Assembly (NCBI RefSeq): GCF_030657435.1
Contig: NZ_JAUTWS010000044.1
Location: forward strand, 1 to 51,812
Direction of reading: 5' to 3'
DNA length: 51,812 bases
Source of the DNA: Paracraurococcus lichenis
GTDB lineage: Bacteria > Pseudomonadota > Alphaproteobacteria > Acetobacterales > Acetobacteraceae
In this document: positions 41,668-49,549 of the stretch, in pieces
Layout: each line of letters starts with the position of its first letter
How positions within the stretch are numbered: position 1 is the first letter of the stretch
Notes under the pieces: model-generated
The model's input: only the letters and a program-made list of their open reading frames with translations
What the model was told of the DNA's origin: nothing
Database searches by the model: none
Translations under genes and position numbers: made by a program

Positions 41668-44091
41668 TTACGCCACCAGCAATGTCGTCTCATCTTGGAA
41701 GTGGTAGCGCCTGTGCTCGCAGAGCGTGCCGCGCCGAACCCCGCGTGACAGCTCGAGAGTGAGTAGACTGTCGTCCGGGAATGCCGGGCTGAGCTCAAGC
41801 CGCAGGTACTCGAATAGCTGCCGATCGTGCACTGCGACGATCACCTGCCGCCCGTGCTCCTTGGAGAGCGTGCGCAATAGCGCCGCAAGATTGGCGATAT
41901 GCACGTCGTCCATTGATTGCACAGGGTCATCGAGAATGAGCCAAGGCAGTTCCCGGGGAACTGACAAGTGCAGCGCAATGAACAGTGTGAGTGCGGCGGT
42001 GTTGAGGTTGCCGGCGCTGAGCATTGCGCCAGGCGTCCCGCCAACATCGCCTCCCGATCGATGCTGAGTGACCAGCTTAGGTTGGAGTCGCTGAGTGGAC
42101 GCTTCCGGAATGCTGAAGGCGGGCACGAATGGCTCAGTTGGAGCGAGGCGGACGAAGAGATCGCGCCACACTCTGTTCAGCCGGTCGTTGAACTCACGTC
42201 GTATGATTGTTGACCTTACGCCATCGACAGCGTTGCGAATTGCTAGTCCTTGCTCTCTAACCGCCTGAGCCTGCTTCAGTACCGTAGCCGCCTCCCGCAG
42301 CATTTTCGAGTCCGCCTCAATGCTGCGGTCGACTACCTCGCGTCGGCCAATCGTCTCCCTCACGATGGCCAGTAGCGCCGTTGCTTCGCGCCGTGTGGAC
42401 AGGCGAGCGCGCAGGCGCTCGATCTCCACCTGCAGGCTTGCTTGAATGCGTCCAAATGCATCGCTCAGCGACTCGGCCTCGGCCAATGGCTCCGCATTGA
42501 CCGACGCGACGAAGGCTTGCAGATTCTCGCGCGCAGCTAGAAGTGTCGCATCGCGCACTTGGGCGGCGCTTGCGGCCCGACGGATCTCGACATCGAGCGC
42601 AAGCAGACGCGCCCCTTCACGCAACGTCGCGGTCGCACTCTGCAACGCCTTGGCCGCCGCCTCTAACGCAGCACTCCGGCGGTCGAGTTCTGCAAGCGCC
42701 CTTGAGTCGATTACAGTGGCCCTCAGAGTTTCTAGCTGCCGATCGAGACTCTCGACCAGCGCCTGTGCCTCCGCGCGGGACCCACCGAGCGCGAGCAGCC
42801 GTTCCGCCGCTCCAGATAGCCGGCGCACCTTCGCGTGAACGTGCTCCGCGAGACGACCTCGCCCATTCTCGGCGTAGTCGCGATCGCACACCGGGCAGGT
42901 TTCGTCTCGTACGAATGCCGACAGTTCAGCGAGCGCCGTGGCAAGGCCGCTCGCGTCACCCGGGATGGCCGCAATCTCTTTGTCAATCGCATCCCTCTGA
43001 CGGACGGACGCTTCCCGCTGGCCTTCAACAACGATGAGCCTCGCAGCGTCAGCGCGCGCGGACGTCGCGCGCGATGCCGCTTCCATAGCGGCCGCAAGGA
43101 CGCGCGTAGGCGCATCGTCTACGAAGCCTGCAAGGTCACTCGATAGCACCACGTTCGGCAGGAGAGCCTCCACCCTAGCGCGAAGCTCGGCGATTGCAGG
43201 CCCATGCTCTCGTTGCCAAGCCACATAATCTTCAGCCGCAGCGGAGTTTTCCGATTGAATTACATCCGTGCCGGTCGAGATGCGAGCGCCCTCGACCTCC
43301 CTCCGTAGGGCCCTGAGTTCACGGCTTCGGTCTTCCAAGTGGTCGAGCAACTTAACATCGTCGGACGGATCGAGGGCACGCGGGAGCGCTTCCAGTGTCA
43401 CCTCCGTCACCGGATGCTCTAGGCCGAGGGTCGCGCAAAGTCCCTGAAGGCGCTGTATGTCGGTCCCGAGCCGCTCAGCGATTTCCTTCCTAATCCGGCG
43501 CTGATCGTTAACGAGCCTCTCCGCACTTGTCCGCTTCGTCTCAAGCCCGCTCCAACCGGGAGCGAGCTTGCGGACATTACGCAAATCCGCGAGTGGCCGA
43601 AGGCCAGCTTCCAACGCGTCGAGCCGGTCGAGGCTGAGCAGCTTGCTGACGAACTTTGCCAGAGGTGAGCCGACTTCTGAGTTCGAATCTTGGTAAATTT
43701 GGAGCAGCTGCCCGAGCAAAGACTGCGGCAGGTAAGCGCGCTCGCTAAAAAACGAAGCACGTTTCGCGTCGAGTGTCCGACCGGTGCGCAAGCTCCCAGA
43801 GTCGAGCACCGCATCGAAAACTGCCTCGTCGTCGCTTATTTCAGTCCGGAGGATTACCGCGCCTTGCGTCGACGAACGGTGAAGCAGTTGCACCGTGTAG
43901 GAGGGATCTGCCCTTTGCAGTGATTGCACGGCACCTGTAAGCGCCAGTTCGATCGCCGACAGTAAGCTGGTCTTACCCGCGCCGTTCTCGCCGTGGATCA
44001 ACACGACGCTGGCGTCGAGTGGGGCATGGACGTGCCCACGGATGCTCCTGAAATTCGTAACCTCTAGCTCCTTCAGGCGCGGCCCTGTCAT
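41668..44091 (-). CDS. SMC/Rad50-like ATPase of a Lamassu-type defence system (LmuB/DdmC-like)
   Basis: An 807-aa SMC-family ATPase. Walker A GENGAGKT is at 34-41, in the classic start LKELEVTNFRSIRGH. Two long Ala/Arg/Glu-rich coiled-coil arms surround a zinc-hook CPVC motif near 397-400. The ABC signature LSAGNLNTAAL is near 691 and Walker B LILDDPVQSMDD near 720, followed by the His switch VIVAVHDRQ. In Lamassu systems this subunit senses abnormal DNA ends and releases the effector. The ATG at 44091 overlaps the stop of the preceding small gene (ATGA), so an alternative ATG at 44106 is less likely. Together with the two genes upstream it forms one coupled operon. Confidence 0.88.
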   Translation of the reverse strand: MTGPRLKELEVTNFRSIRGHVHAPLDASVVLIHGENGAGKTSLLSAIELALTGAVQSLQRADPSYTVQLLHRSSTQGAVILRTEISDDEAVFDAVLDSGSLRTGRTLDAKRASFFSERAYLPQSLLGQLLQIYQDSNSEVGSPLAKFVSKLLSLDRLDALEAGLRPLADLRNVRKLAPGWSGLETKRTSAERLVNDQRRIRKEIAERLGTDIQRLQGLCATLGLEHPVTEVTLEALPRALDPSDDVKLLDHLEDRSRELRALRREVEGARISTGTDVIQSENSAAAEDYVAWQREHGPAIAELRARVEALLPNVVLSSDLAGFVDDAPTRVLAAAMEAASRATSARADAARLIVVEGQREASVRQRDAIDKEIAAIPGDASGLATALAELSAFVRDETCPVCDRDYAENGRGRLAEHVHAKVRRLSGAAERLLALGGSRAEAQALVESLDRQLETLRATVIDSRALAELDRRSAALEAAAKALQSATATLREGARLLALDVEIRRAASAAQVRDATLLAARENLQAFVASVNAEPLAEAESLSDAFGRIQASLQVEIERLRARLSTRREATALLAIVRETIGRREVVDRSIEADSKMLREAATVLKQAQAVREQGLAIRNAVDGVRSTIIRREFNDRLNRVWRDLFVRLAPTEPFVPAFSIPEASTQRLQPKLVTQHRSGGDVGGTPGAMLSAGNLNTAALTLFIALHLSVPRELPWLILDDPVQSMDDVHIANLAALLRTLSKEHGRQVIVAVHDRQLFEYLRLELSPAFPDDSLLTLELSRGVRRGTLCEHRRYHFQDETTLLVA

Positions 44092-44723
44092 GCTTGGCTT
44101 CCCCATTCGTCCTTCTCGAACTTGGCGGAAAGCGCGTCGCCTGCGGCTGTAGTGACTGCCTCTTCCCCCTGCTCGGACGCTGATATCAGCGCGCTAGCGA
44201 GAATTTTGTCCACAGTGGCGGGTAAAGCCGCCGTGAGTTGCCCCAGGGCGGTTTCGCTCCCAGCTTGGTCTTCTAAACTATAAGTAGGCAGCGTAAGGGG
44301 CAGTAGAAGCAGGATGCTATCGTCGAGCAGCCTCCCAAAACCTTCATCAAGCGGCTGGCCCTGCTGATCGAGTGGAACCCCTTCAACCTGGAGCACGCGG
44401 CATGTCTCCGCGAGTCCCTCCACTCCCGTGATTGGTGTCGCGCCAGCAAGAATTGCAGTCACGACATAACGCGAGCCCGTAAGGTCAAGCGCCCGCCCTA
44501 GCGCTTCAACCCTCTGCCGGATCCGGATCGCATCCCGGTCGCCAAAATCGCCGGCAATCGTATCGAAAAGGAGTACGAGATCGCGACCGCGACCGCCACG
44601 CCCTCTGAGCGCACCGGTAAATGCGAACTCGACCCCCGCGACTCTGATCGGTGTCGACACTTCCTCGTAGCCGGCCTCCCGCAACCTGAATGATATTGCA
44701 CTCACAAGGGGAGAGCCACTCAT
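44088..44723 (-). CDS. Small middle component of the SIR2-SMC cassette (LmuC/DdmB-like position)
   Basis: A 211-aa protein with no motif I can name by sequence. It has a globular N-terminal half, SFRLREAGYEEVSTPIRVAGVEFAFTGALRG, then GRDLVLLFDTIAGDFGDRDAIRIRQRVEALGRALD and RYVVTAILAG, which resembles an alpha/beta core. The C-terminal half is helical (LGQLTAALPATVDKILASALISASEQGEEAV). Its ATG (44723) overlaps the SIR2 stop and its stop overlaps the ATPase start, both as ATGA. The position between effector and SMC genes is that of DdmB/LmuC, or the middle component in ABC-three-component systems. The functional call is from context only. Confidence 0.72.
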   Translation of the reverse strand: MSGSPLVSAISFRLREAGYEEVSTPIRVAGVEFAFTGALRGRGGRGRDLVLLFDTIAGDFGDRDAIRIRQRVEALGRALDLTGSRYVVTAILAGATPITGVEGLAETCRVLQVEGVPLDQQGQPLDEGFGRLLDDSILLLLPLTLPTYSLEDQAGSETALGQLTAALPATVDKILASALISASEQGEEAVTTAAGDALSAKFEKDEWGSQA

Positions 44724-46474
44724 ACGATAAGTTCCGATCCGAACTCGGCCTCGAGCGCCACGGCGGTATCGCAACGCGCGAGCATGGCGCCGAGACTAAT
44801 GTGCGTTGTTCCCAGCCGGCCCGTACGTCCGGGGGCTCCCCTCACGCGTCTGGCACTTAAGCGAGTTCCGAAGGCTTGGGCCCACGTGTCATCGGCGTGC
44901 ACGACAATCGCGTCATCGGCGAATGCCCCGGCGCCCTCCAGTCTGAGCGCCTCGGTAGCGGACCTGACCAGGAACAGCGGCCGCCGCTGCGCGCCGGCCC
45001 GGGCAGACATGGCGCCGAGCGCGCCCGATGTTGCGGCATCGTCGGTTGGTGGCCCCAGTTCCCATCGTCCGACAGCCTGACCACGCTGCAACAAAGCGAG
45101 CGCAACGGCGAGTTGGCCAAGGCCGGACGCGACTGCCCCTTGATCGGCACCGATCAGCGCCGGTGTGAAGGCGCTTATTGCTTCGTAGGCGTCAGGTTTG
45201 GCTGGAAGTGTGCCCGTTCTGAAGATGCAGGCAATCCGCGACCAAGTCCGAATACCGAGCTCTGTCACGCCCGTGCGGCTTCTCTCGACCGGATCAGGGG
45301 TAGCCCTCTCAGCGATCGCATCTCGCAACTCGTTTAATTGAGCCACTAAGGGAGCAATGAGTGGCATCTTACCCATGGCTTTGAGGGCCAGCGCCATCAA
45401 GCGGACGAGCTTAGCGAACACTACCCTCAGCGATAGTGCGATGAGTACCTGTTCGCCCCAGGCGCGCAGATGCGCGGCTTGATGTATGGCGGCGGAATGG
45501 TGATTGTAGGCGTCGCCGTAGACCACGCGCAACACGTCCCGCTGCCCCTGCCCAATCCGGTCCTCGCAGAAGACGTGCGCTGGTGCAGCCGGGTCGCAGG
45601 GCCACGGCCAGGAATTCACCTGGCTTGCTTGGGAGAATATACCCTGCAGATTTGCATCTTGGATCGAAAGACCGAGTACGAGCGCTTTCTGGTTTGTGGC
45701 CACCATAACCGCGGCGTTCCGCATTGCCGCGAACGCCGGCTTGTGTGGCCAGTCAACTAGCTGAGTGTGACTTCCGACCAGATACTTTCGAAATGTGTTT
45801 GGCTCGATTGTTGCGTAATAAATGCATCCATGCAACTTGAGCAGTGTCGCCCGGCCTGGTGGCTCGCGCATGTGACTCGGATCGACAACCACTTGGAGAG
45901 TACCAAGTATTCCGCCGCTTAGCCGGTGCACTGCCGCCTCGATAAACGCGTCCCAGTTGGCCGACGCGATGGTCTTGACGGCACCTTCGAGCACAAGAAT
46001 AGCGATACAAAGGTGCTCGGCCGCTGGGTGCCGCGCATCAGCAAATGCGTCACGCACGTTGATCGCTTCCCAGAGGATGAAATCGCTTTCCTCGCGCGGA
46101 ATCCGGATATCCAGGACGCGGGAGTACCTGGTCCAGAGTGCGTTCACGATTTGCCCTTGCTCGGGCCAAGTTGCAAACGGCTGCCCAAATTGGGGTTCGA
46201 GAGTTGCAGGGTCCATGCCAGCGAGCTCGACGACTTCACGCAACGCAGGAAGGTAGTCCGCTGAAGTCGCGGTGGCAGCGGCGCGCTCGCGTAGAAACTC
46301 GACAGCGCGGGCGACCAGCCCTCCGAGATTGGGCGCCCGGCGCGATATGCCGGATCCCACCCAAAGTGCAAACTCTCCGTCCTCAAAGGCGCGCGCTACT
46401 GGTGAGAACCGGCCATCAAGCTCGGCCAAAACACTAGCGACCGTCGCGCTAGTAGCACTGGGCGTTGAGGTCAC
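44720..46474 (-). CDS. SIR2-like effector protein of the defence cassette (LmuA-like position)
   Basis: A 584-aa protein whose N-terminal 300 residues are a SIR2-like NAD-binding domain. It shows GSGIS at 40-44 in ALWVGSGISRRAPNLGGL, IASANWDAFIE (Asn173, Asp175) and KLHG with His215. These are the residues that bind and hydrolyse NAD in antiphage SIR2 effectors. The C-terminal half is largely helical, then alpha/beta, and not recognised. I chose GTG 46474, with GAGAG about ten bases upstream, because the extra 42 residues from an ATG at 46600 look noncoding; that longer start remains possible. As first gene of the operon it is the likely toxic effector: NAD loss on SMC-ATPase activation. Confidence 0.82.
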   Translation of the reverse strand: MTSTPSATSATVASVLAELDGRFSPVARAFEDGEFALWVGSGISRRAPNLGGLVARAVEFLRERAAATATSADYLPALREVVELAGMDPATLEPQFGQPFATWPEQGQIVNALWTRYSRVLDIRIPREESDFILWEAINVRDAFADARHPAAEHLCIAILVLEGAVKTIASANWDAFIEAAVHRLSGGILGTLQVVVDPSHMREPPGRATLLKLHGCIYYATIEPNTFRKYLVGSHTQLVDWPHKPAFAAMRNAAVMVATNQKALVLGLSIQDANLQGIFSQASQVNSWPWPCDPAAPAHVFCEDRIGQGQRDVLRVVYGDAYNHHSAAIHQAAHLRAWGEQVLIALSLRVVFAKLVRLMALALKAMGKMPLIAPLVAQLNELRDAIAERATPDPVERSRTGVTELGIRTWSRIACIFRTGTLPAKPDAYEAISAFTPALIGADQGAVASGLGQLAVALALLQRGQAVGRWELGPPTDDAATSGALGAMSARAGAQRRPLFLVRSATEALRLEGAGAFADDAIVVHADDTWAQAFGTRLSARRVRGAPGRTGRLGTTHISLGAMLARCDTAVALEAEFGSELIV

Positions 46475-46855
46475 CGTGCAGCATCTCTCAGCACTAGGGC
46501 GCCCACAAAGCCGCGTATCGATATTAACGTTGACGGCGAACCCTTCCAATACAGGGTCCCCAGTGAATTTCTGGCTACATGCACAGAGTGAACTCTCCAT
46601 CTTCGAGCGTCGTTGATTTACAAATTAGGCGTGGCCCCGTTCAACCGATCAGGCGCCCAGTCTCTGAGAACTACTCGAATTGTTCCCCAATCAGTTCATG
46701 GCAGCAACCCCTTCTAATCCGACCTCGGCGCCGTCATGAAGCGCCTAGTTTCAACCCTAATTTTGGAAGCTCCAAGGCCAGCAAACACCTTTACGATTTA
46801 CGACAATCAACATAAACTGATATAATTTTGGCATCGACGAGAACTGCATGCCTCG
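46475..46855. other. AT-rich intergenic region before the SIR2 operon
   Basis: About 380 bp of lower-GC DNA between the SIR2 and XRE genes, which read in the same direction. It contains a tandem TTTACGA TTTACGA pair near 46790-46804 and A/T-rich hexamers, so it probably holds the operon promoter and perhaps a regulator site. No gene was recognised. Confidence 0.45.
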
Positions 46856-47086
46856 TCAGCATTTCGCTTCCCCTTCATCAGGGACCCGAAGCAAATCTGC
46901 CGCTGGTACGCCCAGTGCCTGGGCAATCCTATCGAGCATGTCGACCGTCGCACCATATACTCCGCGTTCCAATGAACTGACATACGTTCGGTCGATGCCG
47001 GCACGGAACGCTAGTTCCTCCTGGGACAAGCCGCGATCCAGTCGAAGGTGCCGAAGGTTGTGCGCCAGGACGGCTCGGATATGCAT
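46856..47086 (-). CDS. XRE-family helix-turn-helix regulator
   Basis: A 76-aa DNA-binding protein consisting of one XRE/Cro-type HTH domain: LAHNLRHLRLDRGLSQEEL, then FRAGIDRTYVSSLERG (recognition helix), then TVDMLDRIAQALGVPAADLL. The size and lack of any other domain fit the small controllers of restriction-modification and defence loci (C proteins). It lies upstream of the SIR2 operon on the same strand and is divergent from the 71-aa gene; a perfect palindrome at 47125-47134 lies about 40 bp before its ATG and is the obvious binding site. It could regulate the SIR2 cassette, itself or the flanking methyltransferase/helicase pair. Confidence 0.88.
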   Translation of the reverse strand: MHIRAVLAHNLRHLRLDRGLSQEELAFRAGIDRTYVSSLERGVYGATVDMLDRIAQALGVPAADLLRVPDEGEAKC

Positions 47087-47104
47087 CGGCGCAATGGCGC
47101 CGCC

Positions 47105-47133
47105 TTGTCGAGTATTTTGCTACGGAGTATACT
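47105..47133 (+). promoter_or_regulatory. Sigma-70-type promoter for the 71-aa gene
   Basis: TTGTCG (47105-47110) and TATACT (47128-47133) are spaced 17 bases apart, close to the sigma-70 consensus, which is rare in this GC-rich window. The -10 lies 65 bp before the ATG at 47199. Confidence 0.6.
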
Positions 47134-47134
47134 C
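47125..47134. promoter_or_regulatory. Palindromic operator overlapping divergent -10 boxes
   Basis: GAGTATACTC is a perfect 10-bp palindrome. TATACT occurs inside it on both strands, so one site overlaps the -10 of the plus-strand promoter and a possible -10 for the XRE gene. It is a likely binding site of the XRE protein. Confidence 0.55.
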
Positions 47135-47198
47135 TACAACCGCTGGGAAGGTAGCATCGCTGCCAAGCAGTGCATGTGTTCGAAAGGGTGTCAGCCCC

Positions 47199-47414
47199 AT
47201 GTCTGAGTTGGAGACCGATGTTGCCGTCTTGCTAACTGCGGTAGAAGGCTTGCGCGTCAGAGAGAGGACTCGTCGAGCGCGCTTAGCAGCTATCGAACAA
47301 CGTCTTTCATCCATCGAGATGCGATTGAGCAGATTGGATGATTTGGAATCCGAAATCGAAGATGACAAGTTACGTCTGATTCGACCGGACACGCTTGAAC
47401 AGCCTGCCAACTAG
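47199..47414 (+). CDS. Small predicted coiled-coil protein
   Basis: A 71-aa acidic/basic alternating protein (ELETDVAVLLTAVEGL, then RERTRRARLAAIEQRLSSIEMRLSRLDDLESEIEDDKLRL) with a clear heptad pattern across about residues 20-60, so a coiled coil is predicted. I do not recognise a family. Support for a real gene: a consensus-like promoter 65 bp upstream, AAGGGTG about nine bases before the ATG, and codon use in keeping with the region. It converges on the helicase gene, 23 bp away, and is divergent from the XRE regulator. It could be a small partner or antitoxin-like protein, but this is a guess. Confidence 0.6.
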   Translation: MSELETDVAVLLTAVEGLRVRERTRRARLAAIEQRLSSIEMRLSRLDDLESEIEDDKLRLIRPDTLEQPAN

Positions 47415-47437
47415 TTGAGTTGGCAAGCTGTACAGTT

Positions 47438-49549
47438 TCACTCTTCCCGCGTAGAAGCGATATCTTGAATGAACTCAGAAATAGGACGGGTTGCTGAAAT
47501 CAACAGCCTCTCCCTTGCCCGGGTACATGCGACGTAGAACAACTGTCTTTCCGTCTCGTAGACATCGTCCAGTTCAGTCTCGTCAGCCACCGCTTCGAGT
47601 CTTTCCTGTAACGGCAAGATTCCATCGTCACAAGCGATCACGGCAGCCGCCTTGAACTCTAGGCCTTTTGCTAGGTGCATCGTCCCGATCAGGACGCTGC
47701 CGGTCACCTCCTGGTCCTGCTCCGACAGTTCAACCCAAGGTAGGCCAGCACCTTCCACCGCGGCACGGGCACGCTGCAGCTGAACACGAGATCGAACGAA
47801 CACTCCAATTTCCGAAGACAGGATCCCGTCCGCCCGGGCTTGCGCGATCCACGCGGCGACGCCTGCAGTCTCCTTCGCTTCGGTGTCGAACTGCTGGATG
47901 GTAGGTGCTGGCCCATTAAACACCGACACGGTCCGGTTTCGATCGTCAGCGTTGCCGTCCACGTCCCGGACGGCGCTGGGCAGCAGCCTGTCTGCAGCTT
48001 GGCGGATTTGATGGCTGGTGCGGTAATTTACCGTCAGCGTGGACGACCGACCGCGCACATCGACGCCTAACTCCTTCCAAGAGAAAGGCTGCTGGAAGAT
48101 TCGTTGGCCGAGGTCGCCAGCGAAAAACAGAGCGTCAGACGCCGCCGGCGCGATGGCAGCCAGGAATCGTAGCTCGGCCACGCCGAGGTCTTGCGCCTCA
48201 TCCACCACGATATGGGTGAAGGGCTTGGTCTCCCGCGTCGCATAGTAGGCCGCGGCACGACCGAAGATGTCCGGCCAGGTCGCCAGGCCACGCTTCGCCA
48301 GGGAGGCGCGCACTGCGGCGAAGACCGGCCAAAGCCGCTCCCGCTGTCCTGCACTCATCCGGTTCTTCCGGCCAAGGCGCGGCACCCTGGCGTAGGCCTC
48401 TACGTCCGCGATCTGCCAGGCATCCACGACATGCCGCCACTCCGACAGCAGGAACCTGGTAGTGAATCCTTTGGCGCCGACCCCCTCGGCCGCCTTCAGC
48501 ACCGCGTCCTCGACCTGCTCATCGGAGGCCACGACGGCACGGCGCCCGAATGCCAACTGGTAGAGTTCATCTGCCACGCTGCGATAGGGCAGTACCGTGA
48601 CCCGGCGCAGCACCGGCGATGTGTCCCCGACCAGCACCGCCAGCTTTCGCGCCAGCGCCTTTGCCAATGGCTGCGAGAAGGTCGTCAGCAGCACCCTGCC
48701 GTCCGCCGCCTCCTGAGCCAGGCGCGCGGCGCGATGCAGCGCGACCACGGTCTTTCCCGTCCCGGCCGAGCCGGAGGTCCGGGCGGGTCCGTTGTAGCTG
48801 CGGTCGACCACCCCCTGCTGCGCCGGGTGGAGGAACACCGCCCACCGCTCCCAAGGCGCGTCGAGGGCCAGGGCAAGCGCTTCCTGGTTCTCCACCACTC
48901 GGAACCGGCGCAAGGCGTCGGGATGGGCGAAGGGATCCGCCTCGGTAGTCGGGGCCGGCTTCGGCAAGCGGCCGGTGCCGACATACTCGAGCAGCGCCTC
49001 TGCCGCTTCGGCTGGAAGATGCTCGGCCATGGCAAGGAAGGCATCCTCGCTTGCCTTCCTGACGTCGGCGACCCAATCCGATGGAACGCCCACTCCCAGC
49101 AGGTCGTCGTCCGACAGAGCCCGGAAAGGGATGACCAACGGCTTTGGCAGGGGAAGTTCAGGTGCCGCGGTCGGCGGTATCGCAGGCGCCGACGCGGAGA
49201 CGAATTCCTCCACCCGCTCCCGGACCTCGACGATCTGGATGGCCCCAGTGCGCGGATGCGCCTCGATGCGTCGGCGCTCGGCCCAGGCGTAGGAATCGTC
49301 GTGATGGCCGACATAGGCCAGCAGGAAGCTGGCATCCGTCTTGTGGACAATAATTCGGATGTCGCTGTTGACCCGGACGGACCAGAAATGCGGATCGCGG
49401 GAGCGGTCGATCCGGTGAAACTTCAGCCCCGGGGCCGCTGGGTCCATCTGCAGATCAAAGGCCGTGGTCTTGGCCGCCTTCTGCTCCGGCGCCGCTAGGC
49501 GCGCGAGCGCGGCCGTGAAGGTGGCGGCGATCCGGAACTCCAGGCTCAT
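47438..49549 (-). CDS. RelE/ParE-like domain fused to an SF1 (UvrD-like) helicase
   Basis: A 703-aa protein. Residues about 1-100 resemble the RelE/ParE/HigB toxin fold: LKFHRIDRSRDPHFWSVRV, NSDIRIIVHK and VGHHDDSYAWAERRR. A linker of about 150 residues follows. The SF1A motor then runs to the end: Walker A GSAGTGKT near 258-265, DEAQD near 449-453, FAGDLGQRIFQ, NYRTSHQIR, GTMHLAKGLEFKAAAV and VACTRARERLLI. No nuclease domain is evident. Its ATG overlaps the stop of the methyltransferase gene (ATGA at 49546-49549), so the two are translated together. I recall UvrD-like proteins with this N-terminal fold in annotations but no characterised function. A role in restriction or DNA repair is inferred from context. 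Confidence 0.8.
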   Translation of the reverse strand: MSLEFRIAATFTAALARLAAPEQKAAKTTAFDLQMDPAAPGLKFHRIDRSRDPHFWSVRVNSDIRIIVHKTDASFLLAYVGHHDDSYAWAERRRIEAHPRTGAIQIVEVRERVEEFVSASAPAIPPTAAPELPLPKPLVIPFRALSDDDLLGVGVPSDWVADVRKASEDAFLAMAEHLPAEAAEALLEYVGTGRLPKPAPTTEADPFAHPDALRRFRVVENQEALALALDAPWERWAVFLHPAQQGVVDRSYNGPARTSGSAGTGKTVVALHRAARLAQEAADGRVLLTTFSQPLAKALARKLAVLVGDTSPVLRRVTVLPYRSVADELYQLAFGRRAVVASDEQVEDAVLKAAEGVGAKGFTTRFLLSEWRHVVDAWQIADVEAYARVPRLGRKNRMSAGQRERLWPVFAAVRASLAKRGLATWPDIFGRAAAYYATRETKPFTHIVVDEAQDLGVAELRFLAAIAPAASDALFFAGDLGQRIFQQPFSWKELGVDVRGRSSTLTVNYRTSHQIRQAADRLLPSAVRDVDGNADDRNRTVSVFNGPAPTIQQFDTEAKETAGVAAWIAQARADGILSSEIGVFVRSRVQLQRARAAVEGAGLPWVELSEQDQEVTGSVLIGTMHLAKGLEFKAAAVIACDDGILPLQERLEAVADETELDDVYETERQLFYVACTRARERLLISATRPISEFIQDIASTREE

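Noticed and set aside
41668..44091. Reading the SMC-like ATPase as RecF, RecN or SbcC housekeeping repair protein
   Set aside because: The operon with a SIR2 protein and a small middle protein, the atypical codon use and the length do not fit these; a defence SMC protein fits better.
44720..46474. SIR2 protein as a Thoeris ThsA or a SIR2-HerA (two-gene) system
   Set aside because: No TIR protein, SLOG domain or HerA-type ATPase is adjacent; the partner ATPase is SMC-like with a zinc hook.
46579..46815. 78-codon plus-strand frame upstream of the SIR2 gene
   Set aside because: No ribosome site and no protein pattern; it overlaps the probable promoter region of the SIR2 operon.
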